DNA from: Tetrahymena thermophila SB210
Taxonomy: Eukaryota; Ciliophora; Oligohymenophorea; Hymenostomatida; Tetrahymenidae
Assembly (NCBI RefSeq): GCF_000189635.1
Contig: NW_002476261.1
Span: 310,001 to 374,000 of the forward strand
Length of the DNA stretch: 64,000 bases
Direction: 5' to 3'
The translations under genes were made by a program, and so were the position numbers. The notes under the pieces were generated by a model that made no database searches, was not told the origin of the DNA, and saw only the letters and a program-made list of their open reading frames with translations. Positions 14,307 through 28,600 of this stretch are shown piece by piece (positions within the stretch are counted from its first letter, which is position 1; every line of letters begins with the position of its first letter).

Positions 14307-15507
14307 GAATCTCATTAACTCTGTATTTATGTATTTTATGTTATATTATTTAGATAAATAATTAACTTAAATTGCGTATCAAAACTAATTAGTTTCATAT
14401 CATTTATTTCTTATTCATGTTAATGTAAATTTAAAATGTTAAAAAATAAATATAATAATTGAATAAAATAATTTTCATTTAATGCATTAATTATTTTATG
14501 TTGATTTAAATTGTTAAATTTATTAGTGAAATTTAGTAAGAGAATTTCTTTTAAATGTGTTATTTAGATTGTCTTTTTATGTATGTATGTATGTTTATGT
14601 GTTACTTTGTATTATTTAATAATTAATATAAATATTTTATGAAAGTTAATCAATAAGATGCGATTCATAACAAATTTATCATTACTAAATATATATTAAA
14701 TTTAAAATAATCAAATTAAGCTATTCAATACACTATTGAAAACTAGTTTGAGAAATTCATTAACTTGAGTTTTTGAATATATGTGTGTTTTTTAAACTAT
14801 TTATCAAAAAATTAGCCCAAATATTATTAATGCTAATAAATTTTATGTGATTGAATACTTATTTATGTTAGTAAGATATATTTATATTAAATTAAATAAA
14901 TTAAAACTAATTTATTTAACAATTATGATATTTTGTAATAGAATCTCATTGAATTTTTTTGACTGAGTGCATTTATTTATGTTTATAAATATTTCTTTAT
15001 ATATTAACCCATAAATTTAATCTGATTCACAACTAATTCATATATAAAAATTTATACAAGTAAAAAAATTATTAAATCTAATTAAATTAATATATAAAAT
15101 GAATAGATTAAAATTATTTTTTATTTTTTTTTCTATTAATATTAATAAATCACAAGATAGATAATGAAATACTTTTTAAATTAAAATTTAAAGGACTTAA
15201 AAATTGAATGAAAAAAAAACAATTATAAAATTTACAAAAAGTGCGCCTGAAATCTTTTTTATTTTAAATCAATAATAACTAATTTATATGTTTTTTGACT
15301 AGTTAATTATCAATGATTATGCTAATTTCAATTATTTTCTTAGACAACTAATTATGATACAAATATTAATTATTATAAGATATTGTTTAACTTATAATTG
15401 CGCTAAAAATTAGAAATTAAAGTATATAGAATAAGCAAGCAAACAAGCATAATTAGCAATTATCAAGCAATTTTATTTAGACCATAAAGTAATAAAACAA
15501 GGTAAAT
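14307..15507. other. AT-rich intergenic region
   Basis: No gene is visible. A short GTAT simple repeat (tatgtatgtatgtatg) lies at about 14579-14594. The rest is low-complexity AT sequence. Confidence 0.55.
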
Positions 15508-18500
15508 ATGGAAATAGAAAGGGAAATTAGCATTACTAGGTAAAATTATCTTTTAATATTCTAAAATAACTTTTGCATTATTGATGGTCTTTGGTAAATT
15601 ACAATATATTTTTTAAAATATATTTTGATGTTAGAGAGAAGAAAGAGGCTCGGCTTATTGAGGAATATGAAGAGGGCCTTAAGGATTTTGAAAAGAGAAA
15701 TTTTGATTAAGGTGTTTAGAAAATGAGAAAATTATTGCAAAATAAAATGATTAGAGAAGATGATTTTAGAGATTTGAGACACGCTTGCTTTATCTCACTA
15801 GGAGAAGTTTATGAAAATGAATTAAAGTTAATGAATGAAAGCATACACTACCTTTACAAAGCAATTACTTTAAAAGAGAATGATTTTAAAACATGGTTTA
15901 AGTTAGCTAAGATATGTAGATATTAAGGATATTTTGCCTAGGCAGAAAAATGCTTTTTCATGGCATAAAAATACATGCCAGGCACTTCTTATTAGAATAT
16001 CATTTACTAGAGTCTGACATATATTAGCTTTTTATAGGAAAATATTTCAGTTTTTATTTAAAGAGTAGATTACTTGATAGCTAATTCTTTTAACAAACAA
16101 CATAACTTATGTTTGAAAGTACATGCACTGAGGATTTCAGGGTATAAATAAATAAATATTTATTGTGTCTAAAATATATACTAAACAATTAATTACTTTG
16201 AGCAATTTTACTCTAATAATTGCATATCAAGAAAGCATCAAGTTTAATATGACTTTATTATATTATTTATTTATATTTAAAAGCTAAGAAGAAAAGGCAA
16301 ATGAACTGATTGAATCTAATGGATTGTCTGATGCTCTCTAAAGTGAAATATCTGATATCATTAAAGAAAAAGAAGAAATTAAAATGAGACAGAAGTCAAA
16401 TCCGATTTTTTAAAGATTACCTGTTTCTCTTACTAGATAGAATGAATTTACTATTTATGTTGATAAATTGACTTGGTCTAATTTTCTCAAAATAGTCAAT
16501 ATAGTTAGCAAAATGTTCATATGTGCGAAAAGAGGTGACAGCACTTTTAAAAAAGATAAAAAACTCAATAACATATACACTGTCATTAAGTAAAATCACA
16601 GTATATTAAATACTCTTATTTGGATTGTAATAAATAAATCTACTTTATTTTACTTAATAATTTAAAATTTATTATAATATTAAGAAAGAAAAACGTGAAG
16701 CTCCTCCCACTGAGGCTGATAATTGGAATCTTTCTAAAAAATAAGAAAAGTAAGCAGCAGGAACTGCTTTAAGTTCTACAAGCCAGATATCTGCAAAAGA
16801 TGATTAGAGTCTTTCAAGTAGCGTTAGTGGCAGTAGCAAGAAAAAAGATATTAAAACAATATAGATGATAAAATCCCTTCAAAGTGGTACTAAGAAGAGC
16901 AATAGAATAAAAGAAAACACAAAAAACTAAAATTAAAATGTGATTAACATTTCAGTTGAGCAGCATATCAAAGAAGTTGCTGAGAAAAATAAATTTGATA
17001 TAAAATAAAAGTTATAAAATTTGAATACAGAATTTTATGCTAAAATAGATGACTTAAATCCTGAGTAGTCCAATTAATTATTTATCTCAACATTTAAAAG
17101 ACTTACACTTGATGAATCTGATTAGGAATCTTAAGAAATAAGTAAATAAATATGTTAAATAAAAATTTATCTTTTATTTTTAAAATTAAGTTGATTATTT
17201 TTTTTATTAAAAAATATTTAAATTTATCAAGTTAAAAAAAACTAAATGGAAGAAGAACTCAAACAAGAGTAAAGGGAACTTAATTTGTTAAAGTAAGCTG
17301 AAGACAAAGAAGCTAAGCAGCAAAAATTAGATTAATATTGCAATGAAGATTTTATGAAATTCTTTACAAGAATAAAGCATAAACCTTTTATAAATATGCA
17401 GGATTTAGTAGAAGAAATATTAAAACACTTTTTAATCAACAAAAATAGAAATGATGAAAGAGAAGAAATTAAGAGTTTTTTAAGTGAAGACTATGTAGAT
17501 GATTTAGGGGGAACACAAGCATTTAATTATTGTCCAAACCTTCTGTTGAATAATATAGAATCAAGCAGAAAATATAAGAATGAGATAGCTAAACTGCTTT
17601 ACAAAACCCATGCTTTCTATAATTTTAAGCTATTCAAAGGAGATAATAATTTGTTGCTTACAGTATTTGAGTTGCTCATAGAAGAATATATTTATATTAA
17701 GCAAGAAAAGTAAGACAAAGAGCTCAATCAAAAAAAGAAAGAAAAACTTAAATAAATAAAAGAAATGCTTAGATGGATTCACTTTGAATTCTTAAGCAGC
17801 TATGATGTTAAATCTTCTAACGAAATAGAGTAAATTAGAATATATCACTCCTTAGCTATTTACTACAGTGATCGTGACTTTGAGTCAACTTCATTTGCTA
17901 AAGTGGCAGTTTAAAAGATTAATGAAATTTTATCTTCTCTAAACATTACAAATGAATAAGCAGAAGCTTAGAGCGCCTAGAATTTAGAAAATAAATAAGG
18001 AGATAAAAAGTAAAAAAAAAAAGTTATGCTGAATTTTTTCTGGTTGTATTAAAAATATTTGAGTTCAAACTTTTCTGAATTCATTCAAGATAGGATCGTT
18101 GAAAATAAATTTAAAAAAGAGATAACTAAAACAAATAAAAAACAAGGTCCTATTATTGAAAAGGATGATGACTTAATTATTCTTGATCAAGATGGTAAAA
18201 TATTTTAACAATAAGTTGAGTAAATAGTTTTTTTAAATATGTTTAACTTATTATAGAGGGTTAAGGAAGCTTAAAGGAACACTTAGAGGAATTTTTACAA
18301 ATATTTGAGTCAAGATTAACTGAGAGAGGATTAGATGATGGAAATGATTTGTATTACAGAAACATTTTTGAAATTCTACAAAATTAGAAGCTAGAGAATA
18401 GTGTTTTTCTAGATAAAGTAAATAAAATATTAAATATTTACTTCGATTTTCATGATTTCAAGCTTGTTGAGTATAAAAAAAACATCTAATCTCTCGATAG

Positions 18501-21500
18501 ACTTTTTAGATTTGAAAACCTTTGTGAAGAGTTTTTAAAAAGATATTAAGTGAAGAATATCTAAGGTATTTCAAGACATATGAAATAGCATTTGCTGAAA
18601 ACTAACATGCTATTCTTGAAAGCTCTTGTTTATAAGGTATTTGTAAATTTGCAACAAAACGACTAATAAATGCTGTTTGTTAAGTAAATCAAGTTAAACA
18701 TTTTATTTATTTTATTAATAAAAATATATTTTAAATAAATAGGCTATTTGCTTCTTTCATTACCAGTTGTCTATATCTTTCTAACGTAGAGAGATAACAT
18801 TAAAAGATTTCTTACATCACATTTTTAACTCATGACCTAATTTAACAACTTAATCCTAATATGCACTAAGAAATTTATAAGTCTTGGAATGAATATTCCT
18901 ACTTTACTTTACTAATAAATCAAATTTTTATCTACCTAAACGAGTAAAATTTTTTATATAAATTAAATAAATATTTTAAAATTTAAAATCTTTTATGGCT
19001 TTTAATTTTTTTCACTTATTTTTGTATATTTCAAATGGTTTATTAATTTTTATTACCAATATTATAGGAGAGAGGAAATCAGAAAATAAGAGGAACTTGA
19101 AGAAGAGAGAAAGGAATAAGAAGAAGAAAAAAGTAAAAAAATGGAGATTGAAAGTCAACAAAAAGAATAATAATCAAAGACTGATGAAATGATTGATGAG
19201 TCAGAAGATAAGAAAAAAGCTATCTAATCATAAGAAAAAAATTAGAATTAAGAGGAATAATAGTAAGAAGGCAAAAAATCGCCTTCAAGAGAGAAATCAT
19301 AAGAAAGTGATTAAAAGAAAAAGGATTCACCAAATGTTAAAGATTAATAAATAAGTGAGAAGGAACAGAAAGATTCTGATGCTGCAAAGGAATAGGCAGA
19401 TGATAAAAACAAAGAAGAGGGGAAATTAGTTGCTGAAAATTCGAATCAGACAATTGTTAATAATCAAAATAAGAATGAAAAACAATCATAAGAAATGATA
19501 GATGAAGAGGCCAATACTCAATCTTAAATAAAATAAGATTCTTCCAAATTAAATTTATAGAAAAAGCTATCTAATGTAGATAGTGAAGATGAGGATGATG
19601 AAGAAGAGGAAAACGATGATATCGATGACTTTTTAGATGATTAATATATATTTGATGTCTTAAAGAGTATCTACAGATGCTTTTATGGCATCAAAATTAG
19701 ATCAGGCAAGAAAGTCTCCACTCAAAAATATGCAAATATATCTGAAAATAATGTATGCAGATTTAATAGCATGGAAGAAATCAGATTATTTGTTAAGTTT
19801 ACAAAGAAAGTTTTCCCTCACTATTTTACCAATTTAGTCTGCCAACTTAATTCTTAATACATATTTATTTTGATCGGTGCTTTCGATTACATCAAAAAAA
19901 ATGATGATTAATGGGCACTTTGCCCTAATCTTGCTGTCAAGAAAGATGAGTTTTAAAATTATATGAAAGATAAAAAGGTGTCATCAGACACTAATATATT
20001 AGAATATCTCTAACAGAGGTCGAAGAAAAGCCAAATAAATTGCTTTTGTGAAAAGCAGGACTGTTTCCATCCTGTTCTCTAAGAGGATTTCCTACTTAAT
20101 TTATTCCTCTTAATAGGTCGTGCATTAAGTTAATATGATCCAAATGCTGATATGCAAAATGAAAATTCTAAACCTAAATTTAAGGCAAGAAGACAATCAT
20201 TGAAAAATGTAAAATAATTTATTTATTGAATTATTTTTAAGAATAAATCTATTTAATATTTAATAAAGGCTGAAAAGATGTTCAACTTCTTAATTCTGTT
20301 GAAGCCAAGCGAGTTTTTAGGATGGTACAGCTTAGGCGATGTATTTAGTGGATTATGTTTCATGTATTTTGATGCCAGTGTTTTTGAGCCAATGGGAAGC
20401 AAGATATCAGAGTTAAAGGATATTTACTTAAGTGCTAAGAGAGTATACAATTATATTTTGGATAACTTTACAACAAGTAAAACTCTCAACAAGAGATACA
20501 TTGAAGAAGTGAAGGAAGATATTTTAATCCTAAACATTGTTAAGATGTACGAAAGAAAAAGCATTTATTTAATGAGCTTAAGTCCTTAGTATACCGACTA
20601 TGACTACATTAGAGAAAGTGTAGTCAAAAAATAAAGAATTACTTCTATCTTCGATAAAATACACACATTTGATTATGACAGCTCTTCCCCAAGAATGATT
20701 ATCCTTATGGAGGTTTTTGTTACGAGATCACATTATTAAAAATATCATTCCTCTACATTTGAGAGTCACTTTAAGAAATTAAAGCTAATTTAAGAATTCA
20801 CAGAACCCACCGAAGTACAAAAAAATATCAAAGGTAAAAGAAGTGTTAAAGATTCAAACAAAGTAGCCTAAGGTAATAATATAATTTTAATAGAGAAGAA
20901 AGGGTTAATTAATAGTATTTACAAATAAAGAAAAAGCAGAGGAGCAATTATAATTTAAAGGAGAATTTTATGATTAAGAAGGATTATGTGAATTTTCCAT
21001 TAGTATCTGGAAAATATTCAAAAGATATCTTTAGTTGCTTAAGGTTATTTATTAATTATCAAATAAAATCATATTTTATAATTTTATTTTAATAAAAAGG
21101 TTATTGATGGTTAATGTATTAAAAAAGATGAAAATGTTCAAAAAATTATTCAAGATATTAACAAAAAATAAAAAATTACTGAGTTAAACGAAATAATGTC
21201 AATTGTTTTGGACGATGTTGAAGAAACTATAAGCGTATTAAAAAAGATAGAACCAAAACTTTTCTCTCCAGATTGCCCAAGTGAGATTTCAGTCACTTAG
21301 TATTTCTACGATAAGGAGAGATTAGATTTAAAAATGAATGTTGCTCTAAAGCTAAGCTAAATTGCTTGCAGCATTTTGACTAAAAGAATTGTTTTGGAAT
21401 TAGAAATAGAAGATTACTAGGCTAGACTTAAGTAAGTGATTGAGCAAATCTAGCTAATCTTAAATAACAACTTCGCTGTTTTCTAGTAACTTACATCAAA

Positions 21501-22652
21501 GCATGGAAATAAAAAATTCAAATATAAAAGATTTGTTATCAGAAGTTTCTATTATTCCTCACAAATGATCCACGAAATAAACAATAACTATGATCGTGCT
21601 TCAACTTTGCTAGGAGAAATTTTTAATTTAAAATTAGATGAGATAGTTAATTATTACACTCATTTTGAAAATCAGCCAATCGAAAAAGATCCTAAACTTT
21701 CCATATTATTTACTAAAGACTTGTGCTTTATGCTTGAAAAGTAGCAATTATTTTTTTAAAACAAGTAGTTAAATTGTAAATTTATAAATAGATACAAATA
21801 CGTGAAGCTTATGAGCACATTACTAAGAAAGTAATAAGATGTATAAAGAATGAGAAACCTTAACAAAAAAGTGAACAAAGTAAAAAATTTAGTTTTTCGT
21901 TTAATTCTTAAAGTATTTAAAATAAAAAAGGTAATGATTTAGTAACATGAGGAAGAGTCTGTAAAGCTTAATAAAATATTTAAATAGCTCTACTTAATTA
22001 CATTAAACGATTTGATGGTATTAATGGATAATAAGTTGACAAGTGGAAATGAAACAATTGCAACTTTGAAATAATGGATCTAAGATCTATACAATATGAA
22101 TATTAAAAATAAATAAACATATAAATACATAGAAAATGATTCTGATTTAGTTTAAAAAATTAAAAATTATATGATAAAAGGATATTGCAAGTTTGAGAAT
22201 ATAGAATAATCATAATCAGTAATTAAATTTTTTATAAAAGAATAATTCTTTATTTAATCAATTTAATTATTTATTAATATATTTAGGGAGAAAAAGAATC
22301 CTTTGATAATCTTTATTCCAAGAGTGTAAAATATTTTGAAGATCTTTGCAAGAAGAAGAAACCAAAACCAAATGCTACTAATTCTCAAAATGCTGCATCC
22401 AAAGAATTCTCTGATGATGTTACATAATAAAATAAGAAAAAAGGAAGCATTCAAATAGATTTAGAAAATGACAATAAAGATACAGGTGGTGGTGATGAAG
22501 ATGACAATAAGTAGACAGATAAAAGTAAAATAAATTAATTTAAAAAGTTTTTAAAATTTATATTTAATTTTAATAAATAAGTAAAAGAAAATGTAATCGA
22601 AGAAGATGATGATAAAAAAAATAAAAGCAAAATCATGGAAATTGAAAACTGA
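15508..22652 (+). CDS. Large TPR protein, CABIN1/HIR3-like (HIRA histone chaperone subunit candidate)
   Basis: Twelve exons: 15508-15539, 15635-16141, 16284-16626, 16685-17141, 17232-18194, 18257-18683, 18743-18943, 19068-20208, 20269-20872, 20916-21043, 21100-22218, 22287-22652. They sum to 2,095 residues with every phase matching. Residues about 12-180 form TPR-like helical pairs: a first pair containing FEKRNFDQGV, then ISLGEVYENE, then ESIHYLYKAI followed by TWFKLAKICR and AEKCFFMAQKY. This fits the N-terminal layout of CABIN1/HIR3, the scaffold of the HIRA H3.3-H4 deposition complex, and the total length is close to animal CABIN1 (about 2,200). A K/E/Q-rich low-complexity block with an acidic run lies at about 980-1165, the rest is helical, and the C-terminus is acidic and basic mixed. 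The intron at 21044-21099 has an unusual GTT donor. A further 60-nt in-frame intron near 22529-22588 is possible. The family call is by general resemblance only; a generic TPR scaffold is the alternative. Confidence 0.55.
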
Positions 22653-23677
22653 AAAGTTTTTAAAAATCATTGATCTCTTTGATTTTAAATATAAAATAAT
22701 TTAATTTATAAATTGTGTAAATTGTAGTTTAATAAGTAATCTTTTTTATATTTGTAAGCAAAAAATATCCTTTGAATCAATCCTATTAATTTTTTTATTA
22801 AATCTTCATAATTTTTATCAAAAACATCCTATTTTTTATTTTTTAAGTTCAACTTTGAGTAATTTTAATAAATAAATAAATTAATAGATTTGATTTATTT
22901 CAAAAATTTTTCTGATTTGGTTGCATTGAATTGTAAAAAATTTTAATTCTGATGAATTCAGATTACTTATGATAAGGATTCTATTTAATTTGATTTGAAT
23001 TTAAAACAAATACTGTAAAAATGTATAAATGTAATCCAATTTTTGACAATTTTTTATGCTTTTCTTTCAAATATTGAGTTCATTTTCATTCTTTTTTATC
23101 ATATTTTATTGAACCTATTTAACATATTAGTAAGTAATTTATTTAAAACATTTTCTCTATTTATAGATCTACAATTAAGTCAGAAAGAAGAGAATTCCGA
23201 AATTAAAGTAAAATCAATGATACCGAATAAATACATGCTTTCTCATATAAATTTTTATATGGATTTATCATAAATAAGCTGTGCAATCACTTAATGTTCG
23301 GATAAATTCAAAAAAAATGATTAAGAATGTTAAAAACTTGAGTTTTTTTAGAAATCACTCATTTTTTAACATCTAGATCAGAAAAGATTATTATCTATTA
23401 ATGTATATTTTTTATGAAATAAGAATACGTCATAATTACTTTTAAAGAAATTAGTTACTAAAAATTGTGGATTTTATGACAAAAAGCAGATATTCAATTC
23501 GTCATCTATTTTTTTATAATTTCAGAATAAAAAAATCTTATTTTCAAAATCTTATCTAATTTGTTTGGTATGTGATTTAAATTGAATGAATAAAAAAATA
23601 ATAATTATAATCTTAATAATCAACATAATTATTTAAATTATTTAATTCATACTAGTAAAGTAAATTAACAAAAAAAA
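22653..23677. other. AT-rich intergenic region
   Basis: No gene is supported. A 76-codon standard-code ORF at 23043-23273 has no family features and composition like the surrounding DNA. Confidence 0.5.
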
Positions 23678-24553
23678 ATGGGCTTGTTTCCTGAATTCTC
23701 AGACTTTTTTATAGGATATGCATCATATCACTGGAATCCAGTGTAAAGCTTTTACAAATTTTAATCATTAACAAAAATATTTTATAAAAAGAAATAAATT
23801 TATTCACATAATTTGCATTCCTATGATTCTTTCTTCTTCTCTTGGTTTGATGAATCATTTAGGAATTCATATTCCAAATCCTTTCATTGATAATCCTCTC
23901 TTCAATTTAAATCCTTCATTCTTATTGATATTATGTATCAGCTTAGCTTACTTAAGCATCGATTTCGCTACTGGAGTAAAAGATTTTTTTACTTTTTTGA
24001 ATATTATAATTTATTACTTTTTTGATTCCATTATAACTTGCAATAATTTAAATAATGTTAATCTTTCTGTTAATTTTCAATTAGTTCATTTCTACATGCT
24101 TTTACTTTGGCCATTGGTTAGCTAATAACTATCTCTATTAGTATTCTATCTAAAACAATTTAACAAATATGCATTTCAAGGTTGCTCTTGGTATTCACAT
24201 TGTTTGCTGGATCGCTCAATTCGTTGGACATGGATTCTTCGAAAGTAAACGATATTATTATAGCATCATTGTTTAAAAATATTATAACAATTTAATAATA
24301 ATAGGAAGAGCTCCTGCTTTGCTAGATAACTTATTGTACACTTTGGTTGCTCCTAACTTTGTCATTATTGAAGTAAAGCTCAATAAAAATAAATAATTGT
24401 TAAGTAGAAATAATATTTTTTATATATATAAAATAGATCTTCTTTGATTTAGGATACAAGAAAGACGTTTATAAGAAATGCAAAAAGTAGGTTTTAAAAA
24501 ATATTGAAGAATTCTAAAACAAAAGAAAATCAGCTGCTAAGAAGACTTCATGA
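23678..24553 (+). CDS. Mpo1-like (DUF962/YGL010w family) membrane protein
   Basis: Five exons (23678-23742, 23792-23975, 24085-24244, 24305-24372, 24437-24553) give 197 residues; the introns are 49, 109, 60 and 64 nt. The protein matches the DUF962 family. An N-terminal MGLF start is followed by ASYHWNPVNKFIHIICIP (the Y-H-x-N-x-x-N-K-x-I-H signature) and hydrophobic segments. Next comes HIVCWIAQFVGHGFFE and then RAPALLDNLLYTLVAPNFV, the family's second histidine motif. Yeast Mpo1 (174 aa) is an ER Fe(II)-dependent dioxygenase acting in alpha-oxidation of 2-hydroxy fatty acids from phytosphingosine; the His residues are thought to bind iron. The same reaction is inferred here. The C-terminus is basic (KKTS), so cytosolic. 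The exons match the family end to end with no frame break. Confidence 0.9.
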
Positions 24554-25662
24554 AAAATTAAATTTATTAAAATTAATGCAAATAAAATTAAAAATAGTTA
24601 TATATGTAATATTTATGAAATTTTGTAATTGATTATGCTACTTTTAAGAACATTAAAAAAAATAATTTACTTTAATTAGAATTTATATTATAATTAAATT
24701 TATTTTTGATAAAAATACAGGGTTGAGTATTAATAACAGCTAACTAGCAGCTAAAAATATTTGTTTAAAAAATAAATATTAATTTTATAAAATGAGTTTA
24801 TAGATCTTAATTAAATGGGTTATAGTTAATGAAATTGTGCTGTATATAATAAATTGAATGTAAATATTTATTTTGTGGTTCTAATTTTAGTATTAATTTT
24901 TTATTTTATAATGTCTATTTATAATATAATGAATAAATAAATAAAATGGATTAGTAGATTTAATTAAGTAAAAAGTACCAAAAATTGTAAATAAATAAAT
25001 AAATTGGTAAAATAATAAAAAGAATATTTAATTAAGTACTATCATACATATAAATTATATTTTACATTATTCAGAATATACAAATTTTAATCACAGTAGA
25101 TTGGTAGGAAGGTTATAAATATATTGAATGACTCTATTAACAAATAATTTTCTGATGGTTTATTAAGAATGCATATTTATCATGTACATTGATTGATTGA
25201 TTTATTGATTGAATTATTATTGAATTAAGGTTATTTTAAATTGAGATAAATTTATTTTTTTGCAATTTAAGTTATCTCCAAATATTTATTTATTTATTTA
25301 TGAATGTTATTATTTATGAATTTGATGACTCTCCTCATTTAAAACATATTTATATTTTTCACTAATTTGATTTTTTGTTTGTTTACTTTCAAAAAATGTT
25401 AAAATTTGAGTCAATTATTGATTTTTTTTGGATAGATAGTTAATTAATATTTGAAGATAATAAAATGATCAACAAAAAAATATTACTTAGTTGAAATTAA
25501 CACTTTCCTTCATTTTGTTCGTTCGTACCTGTATTAATTTTCTGCTTATAAACAGAGTAGTAATTAACAAATCAGAAAAACTAATTAAAAGCTTTACAAC
25601 AACTAAGAAAATTAAAAGAGCAACTAATTGTATTTTGTAGAAGGTATTCAAGAGAATGCTCT
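24554..25662. other. AT-rich intergenic region
   Basis: The region holds two 3' ends (Mpo1-like on plus, PUF on minus). AT-rich with TTTA/TTGA simple-sequence patches at about 25190-25310; no gene seen. Confidence 0.55.
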
Positions 25663-28600
25663 TCAATAATGGTTATTACTGTTGTAATTCTTTTTATAGT
25701 TATTATGATTAATATGATTATTGTTATTATTTTAATTATTATGATGCTATGAATGGTGGTTGTTGTTGTTATTGTTATGATGGTTGTAACCATTATTGTT
25801 GTTACTGTTATTATTGTAATTGTTGTTGTTATTATTATTGCTATTATTATTCATAGGCCCACTATTATTATTGTTATTCATATTTTAATTTTGTATGTTG
25901 CCTACATTTTGCTAAATTTGATTCATAGGGATATCTACTCTGTGCTTTTCAATATAGCTAAGAACATGTTTTCCTATTAATTTTAATTAATAATAATCAC
26001 AATCAAATTTATTATCTTAAATATTTTTAATTCAATAAAATCAAAATAATTATTCTCATAGCTTTTTATTTTATATTAAAAAATGCATACCAAAACTATT
26101 TGAGATTACTTCGTTGTAAACATCATTATTTTATAACAAATATTAGCAAACCCTTAGTTTTGTCTCATGTTATGCTTTTTCATACAGCCTTTGCACAACA
26201 TAGTTACCAAAGGCATTTTTTGTCAACCTAACTATACCTGTACTATTTTTTATTAAATTTTTAAATTTAATTTAACACTGTAGCAAATAAGTTAAAAAGT
26301 TATATTTATAATTAATTACTCTAAATGGTTTTGATTGTTTGGCCTTAATAAAACATCCAATACTCCAGCTTTGAATTCTTCATCAGAATAAACAATAGAT
26401 TTTTCTGTTACGTTTCTTTTTTTTATTTCAGCATTAATATAAAACAATTAAAAATAATAAAATTTTACGAGGCAAATTTATTGAGAGAAAGATCTACGAA
26501 ATGGACTTTTACTACCTAAAGAATTTCGTCTTTTTCGAGTTTTTATCCTTTTTCAATGATGTACTGAATGATATAATTTCCATATTGGCATTCGCATAAT
26601 CTAATTAAGTTGGTCATAAGTTTTTCGTATATTTTCTTAGTCTATTAAGAAATAAATGCCTTTAACTTCAAAATGTTTAGTTTATGAATAAATTACCTCA
26701 GGATTGCTACAGAATTCTAAAATTCTTTGAATGACTCTACATCCATATGGATGGAATGCTAACTCTTCTATCTTTTAATAAAATTTATTTTTATTGAAGA
26801 GATATTTATTTTATAATTCTAAGTTTACATTTTGAATGACTTCATTAATAATTGTTGTCAATTTTGAAGAACTTAAGGTTTCAAAGCATTTTTAAATAAC
26901 ATGGTTTCCATTTTAATCTTGAATGCAAGTCATAATCTTGTTATTTAGCTCTTAAATCAATCCTTCTTGCATTTATGGTCTTTCTTTAAGTTCCTCTAAA
27001 GCCTTTTATATAACTCTGCAACCATAAGTATGAAGGGATAGTTACTCTACATTTCCTTTTATAATATAGTAGAGCTTCTCTTTATGTTCAATAGTTCCTA
27101 TTTCAATATAAAACAAATTCAATATTAATTTTTTCTTTTAGTCATATTAATGTAAATTTCTATCACAAATTTAAACATTAAAAGAACTTTAAGCTTTTGT
27201 TTTAAAATCAATAATTAAATTTCTTAATTAAAATTGTTAGTTTTAAGTTATTTTATTATTTTTAAACAAAATATACAAACTTTAGCTATTCTTTAAAATA
27301 TACTTATTTAAGCTTTGCTCATTTTAATCTGATTTTATATTAACATTTTATTAATAACTTATAACTTAAAAATAAACTATAATCTTCTTTATTAAATAAA
27401 TACATAATAATAAAAAATATTTCTTTCTTACCTTTTTCAAATAGCTTTTAAATGACATAATTTCCAAATTAATCCTTCATTAAATTCAATGCTTCTGGTT
27501 AGATTCTTTCAAATATTTTATTTTTTTCTTCAATTGTAGAATTTTCAAACTGCTTTTGTATTGTCCTTGAGCTATTTTAATCTTTACAAGACTCAATTAA
27601 ATCTGGAAATAGCTAATTAAAATTCTAATTTGAACTATCTGTTGAGGAACTCTTTCCCAAATTCTAAACTTAATTTGGATTGTTATTGCTGACATTTTGA
27701 TTGCTTTACATGAATTGGTTTTAAATAATATGCCCATTTGGTTAATTTAACTGTTTCTTTTTACCACCCAAATTCATACCTTGCTAATTTCTGTTATTAT
27801 TTTACATGTTGTAATTTTATGAATTGTTTTTATTTCCCATGTTTTAGCTCATAATATTATTGTTACCCACATTTATGTTATTTTAATTGTTTTAATTATT
27901 GTTAATTCCACCACCATTAATCTAGTTATTATTGTTATTTCCAGGGCTATTGCTTAAATTATTGTTGTTGTTACTATTATTGTTGATATTTGGATTCTAG
28001 GGGTTTATAATGTTGTTTTGCATACCGTTATTTCCTATATTTTAATTCTATGGGTAGCTCATGCTCATTTAATTTTAATAGTTCATGTTGGGATAATTAG
28101 GTCCATATCCTTATTGCTAAAACATCCTAATTATATTTTAATATAAGATTATTTATTAAGTAAGCTAATAAAATTTACTTACATGTTTTATTGGTATGGG
28201 AATTACTGAATAGGTTGCTACATTCCTAGAGGAATAAATTGTTGCATTTGATTTGGAGCTCCTAAATTAGGAGGAGGAGCTTAAAACATCATAGGGAAGC
28301 TTTAATTTAAGAATTAAGGAGGTTACTAAAAGGGTTAACCATTATTATGATGCATATTTTACTAGCTTGATCCTTAAAATCCTTATTATTGATAAGATTT
28401 AGTCTTCTTTATTCTAATTTTATAAAATTGATAATATTATTTCAATGTCTATTTAAAATTAAATAAAATTAGTGAAAGAAATTTTATTTAAAAATTTAAA
28501 AACACTCTTTTGAATGTAAGATATAACCTTTAAATCAATAAGATATTATAAATAAATAAATAAATATAAAGCATATGAATCAATCAAACTAAAGGTTAGG

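Noticed and set aside
23043..23273. 76-codon + strand ORF upstream of the Mpo1-like gene
   Set aside because: Composition equals the surrounding AT DNA, hydrophobic residues follow T-rich runs, and no splice structure or motif supports it.
25581..25980. Overlapping ORFs of Ile/Val/Thr repeats on both strands
   Set aside because: They are out-of-frame readings of the Asn/His tail codons and the neighbouring intron of the PUF gene.
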